From Conexibacter sp. (GTDB lineage: Bacteria > Actinomycetota > Thermoleophilia > Solirubrobacterales > Solirubrobacteraceae), in assembly GCA_025964055.1 (NCBI GenBank), contig JAOPZP010000440.1, forward strand, positions 1 to 5,537: a stretch of 5,537 nt of DNA, given 5' to 3'. Below the pieces are notes generated by a model that worked only from the letters and a program-made list of their open reading frames with translations, was not told where the DNA came from and made no database searches. The translations under genes were made by a program, and so were the position numbers. Shown here piece by piece: positions 5,507-5,537 of this stretch; position 1 is the stretch's first letter, and the number at the start of each line of letters is the position of its first letter.

Positions 5507-5537
5507 GCTACCGCCGCCGCGCGAGCCCGCTGCACGC
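5503..5537 (+). CDS. Start of next gene, probably an EcfT-like transporter membrane subunit (partial)
   Basis: A GTG at 5503 overlaps the lipoprotein stop in a GTGA tetranucleotide, with GAGG at 5495-5498 as ribosome site. Eleven complete codons are visible, reading VSYRRRASPLH, with an incomplete GC codon that must be Ala. The basic start followed by SPLHA resembles, from memory, the N-terminus of ECF transporter membrane subunits (EcfT) in Thermoleophilia. ECF systems import vitamins including cobalamin, which fits the riboswitch upstream. The fragment is too short to decide alone. Confidence 0.55.
   Translation, partial: MSYRRRASPLH

Overview
The window is very GC-rich DNA with third-codon-position G/C bias, GTG/TTG starts, TAnnnT -10-like elements and actinobacterial-looking proteins. 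The repeated Gly/Asp/Cys motifs and the 'YLLP...GRYVLD...D.AGN' Ig-like C-terminus of one secreted protein resemble proteins of the class Thermoleophilia (Solirubrobacterales: Solirubrobacter/Conexibacter/Patulibacter-like). That placement is recalled family resemblance, not a search result.

Layout. (1) 1-605, minus strand: 5' part of a divergent cation-diffusion-facilitator-like membrane transporter that runs off the left edge. (2) 708-1496, plus: a secreted LamG/concanavalin-like protein, followed by a strong hairpin at 1525-1561. (3) 1646-2521, plus: a PAP2-family membrane phosphatase with eroded motifs. (4) 2518-3114, minus: a PduO-type cob(I)alamin/cob(I)yrinate adenosyltransferase, convergent with the PAP2 gene; the two stop codons share one CTAG. 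(5) About 3175-3350: a textbook cobalamin riboswitch, including an exact B12 box at 3324-3339. It is followed by a Shine-Dalgarno site that can fold into a small hairpin. (6) 3388-4548: a secreted protein with an N-terminal DUF4430 (transcobalamin C-terminal-like) domain. (7) 4541-5506: a lipoprotein with a second DUF4430 domain, overlapping the previous gene by 8 nt. (8) 5503-edge: the first 11 codons of a further gene overlapping by 4 nt, whose N-terminus resembles EcfT, the membrane subunit of ECF vitamin transporters.

The right half (3115-5537) reads as a corrinoid acquisition and activation locus. The adenosyltransferase makes adenosylcobalamin. The divergent, riboswitch-controlled operon encodes two extracytoplasmic proteins that share the beta-domain fold of animal intrinsic factor/transcobalamin, and probably an ECF importer downstream. 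The riboswitch would shut the uptake operon down when adenosylcobalamin is plentiful. The corrinoid-binding role of the DUF4430 proteins is inferred from fold family plus riboswitch control; it is not demonstrated by the sequence.

The left half is unrelated housekeeping or accessory material. Four genes (CDF, LamG, PAP2, adenosyltransferase) have a -10-like hexamer 6-8 nt upstream of a usable start codon and no convincing Shine-Dalgarno, suggesting leaderless transcripts. The riboswitch gene, in contrast, has a long leader and a good Shine-Dalgarno. I saw no tRNA, rRNA, CRISPR array, insertion sequence or gene-free stretch above 300 nt.
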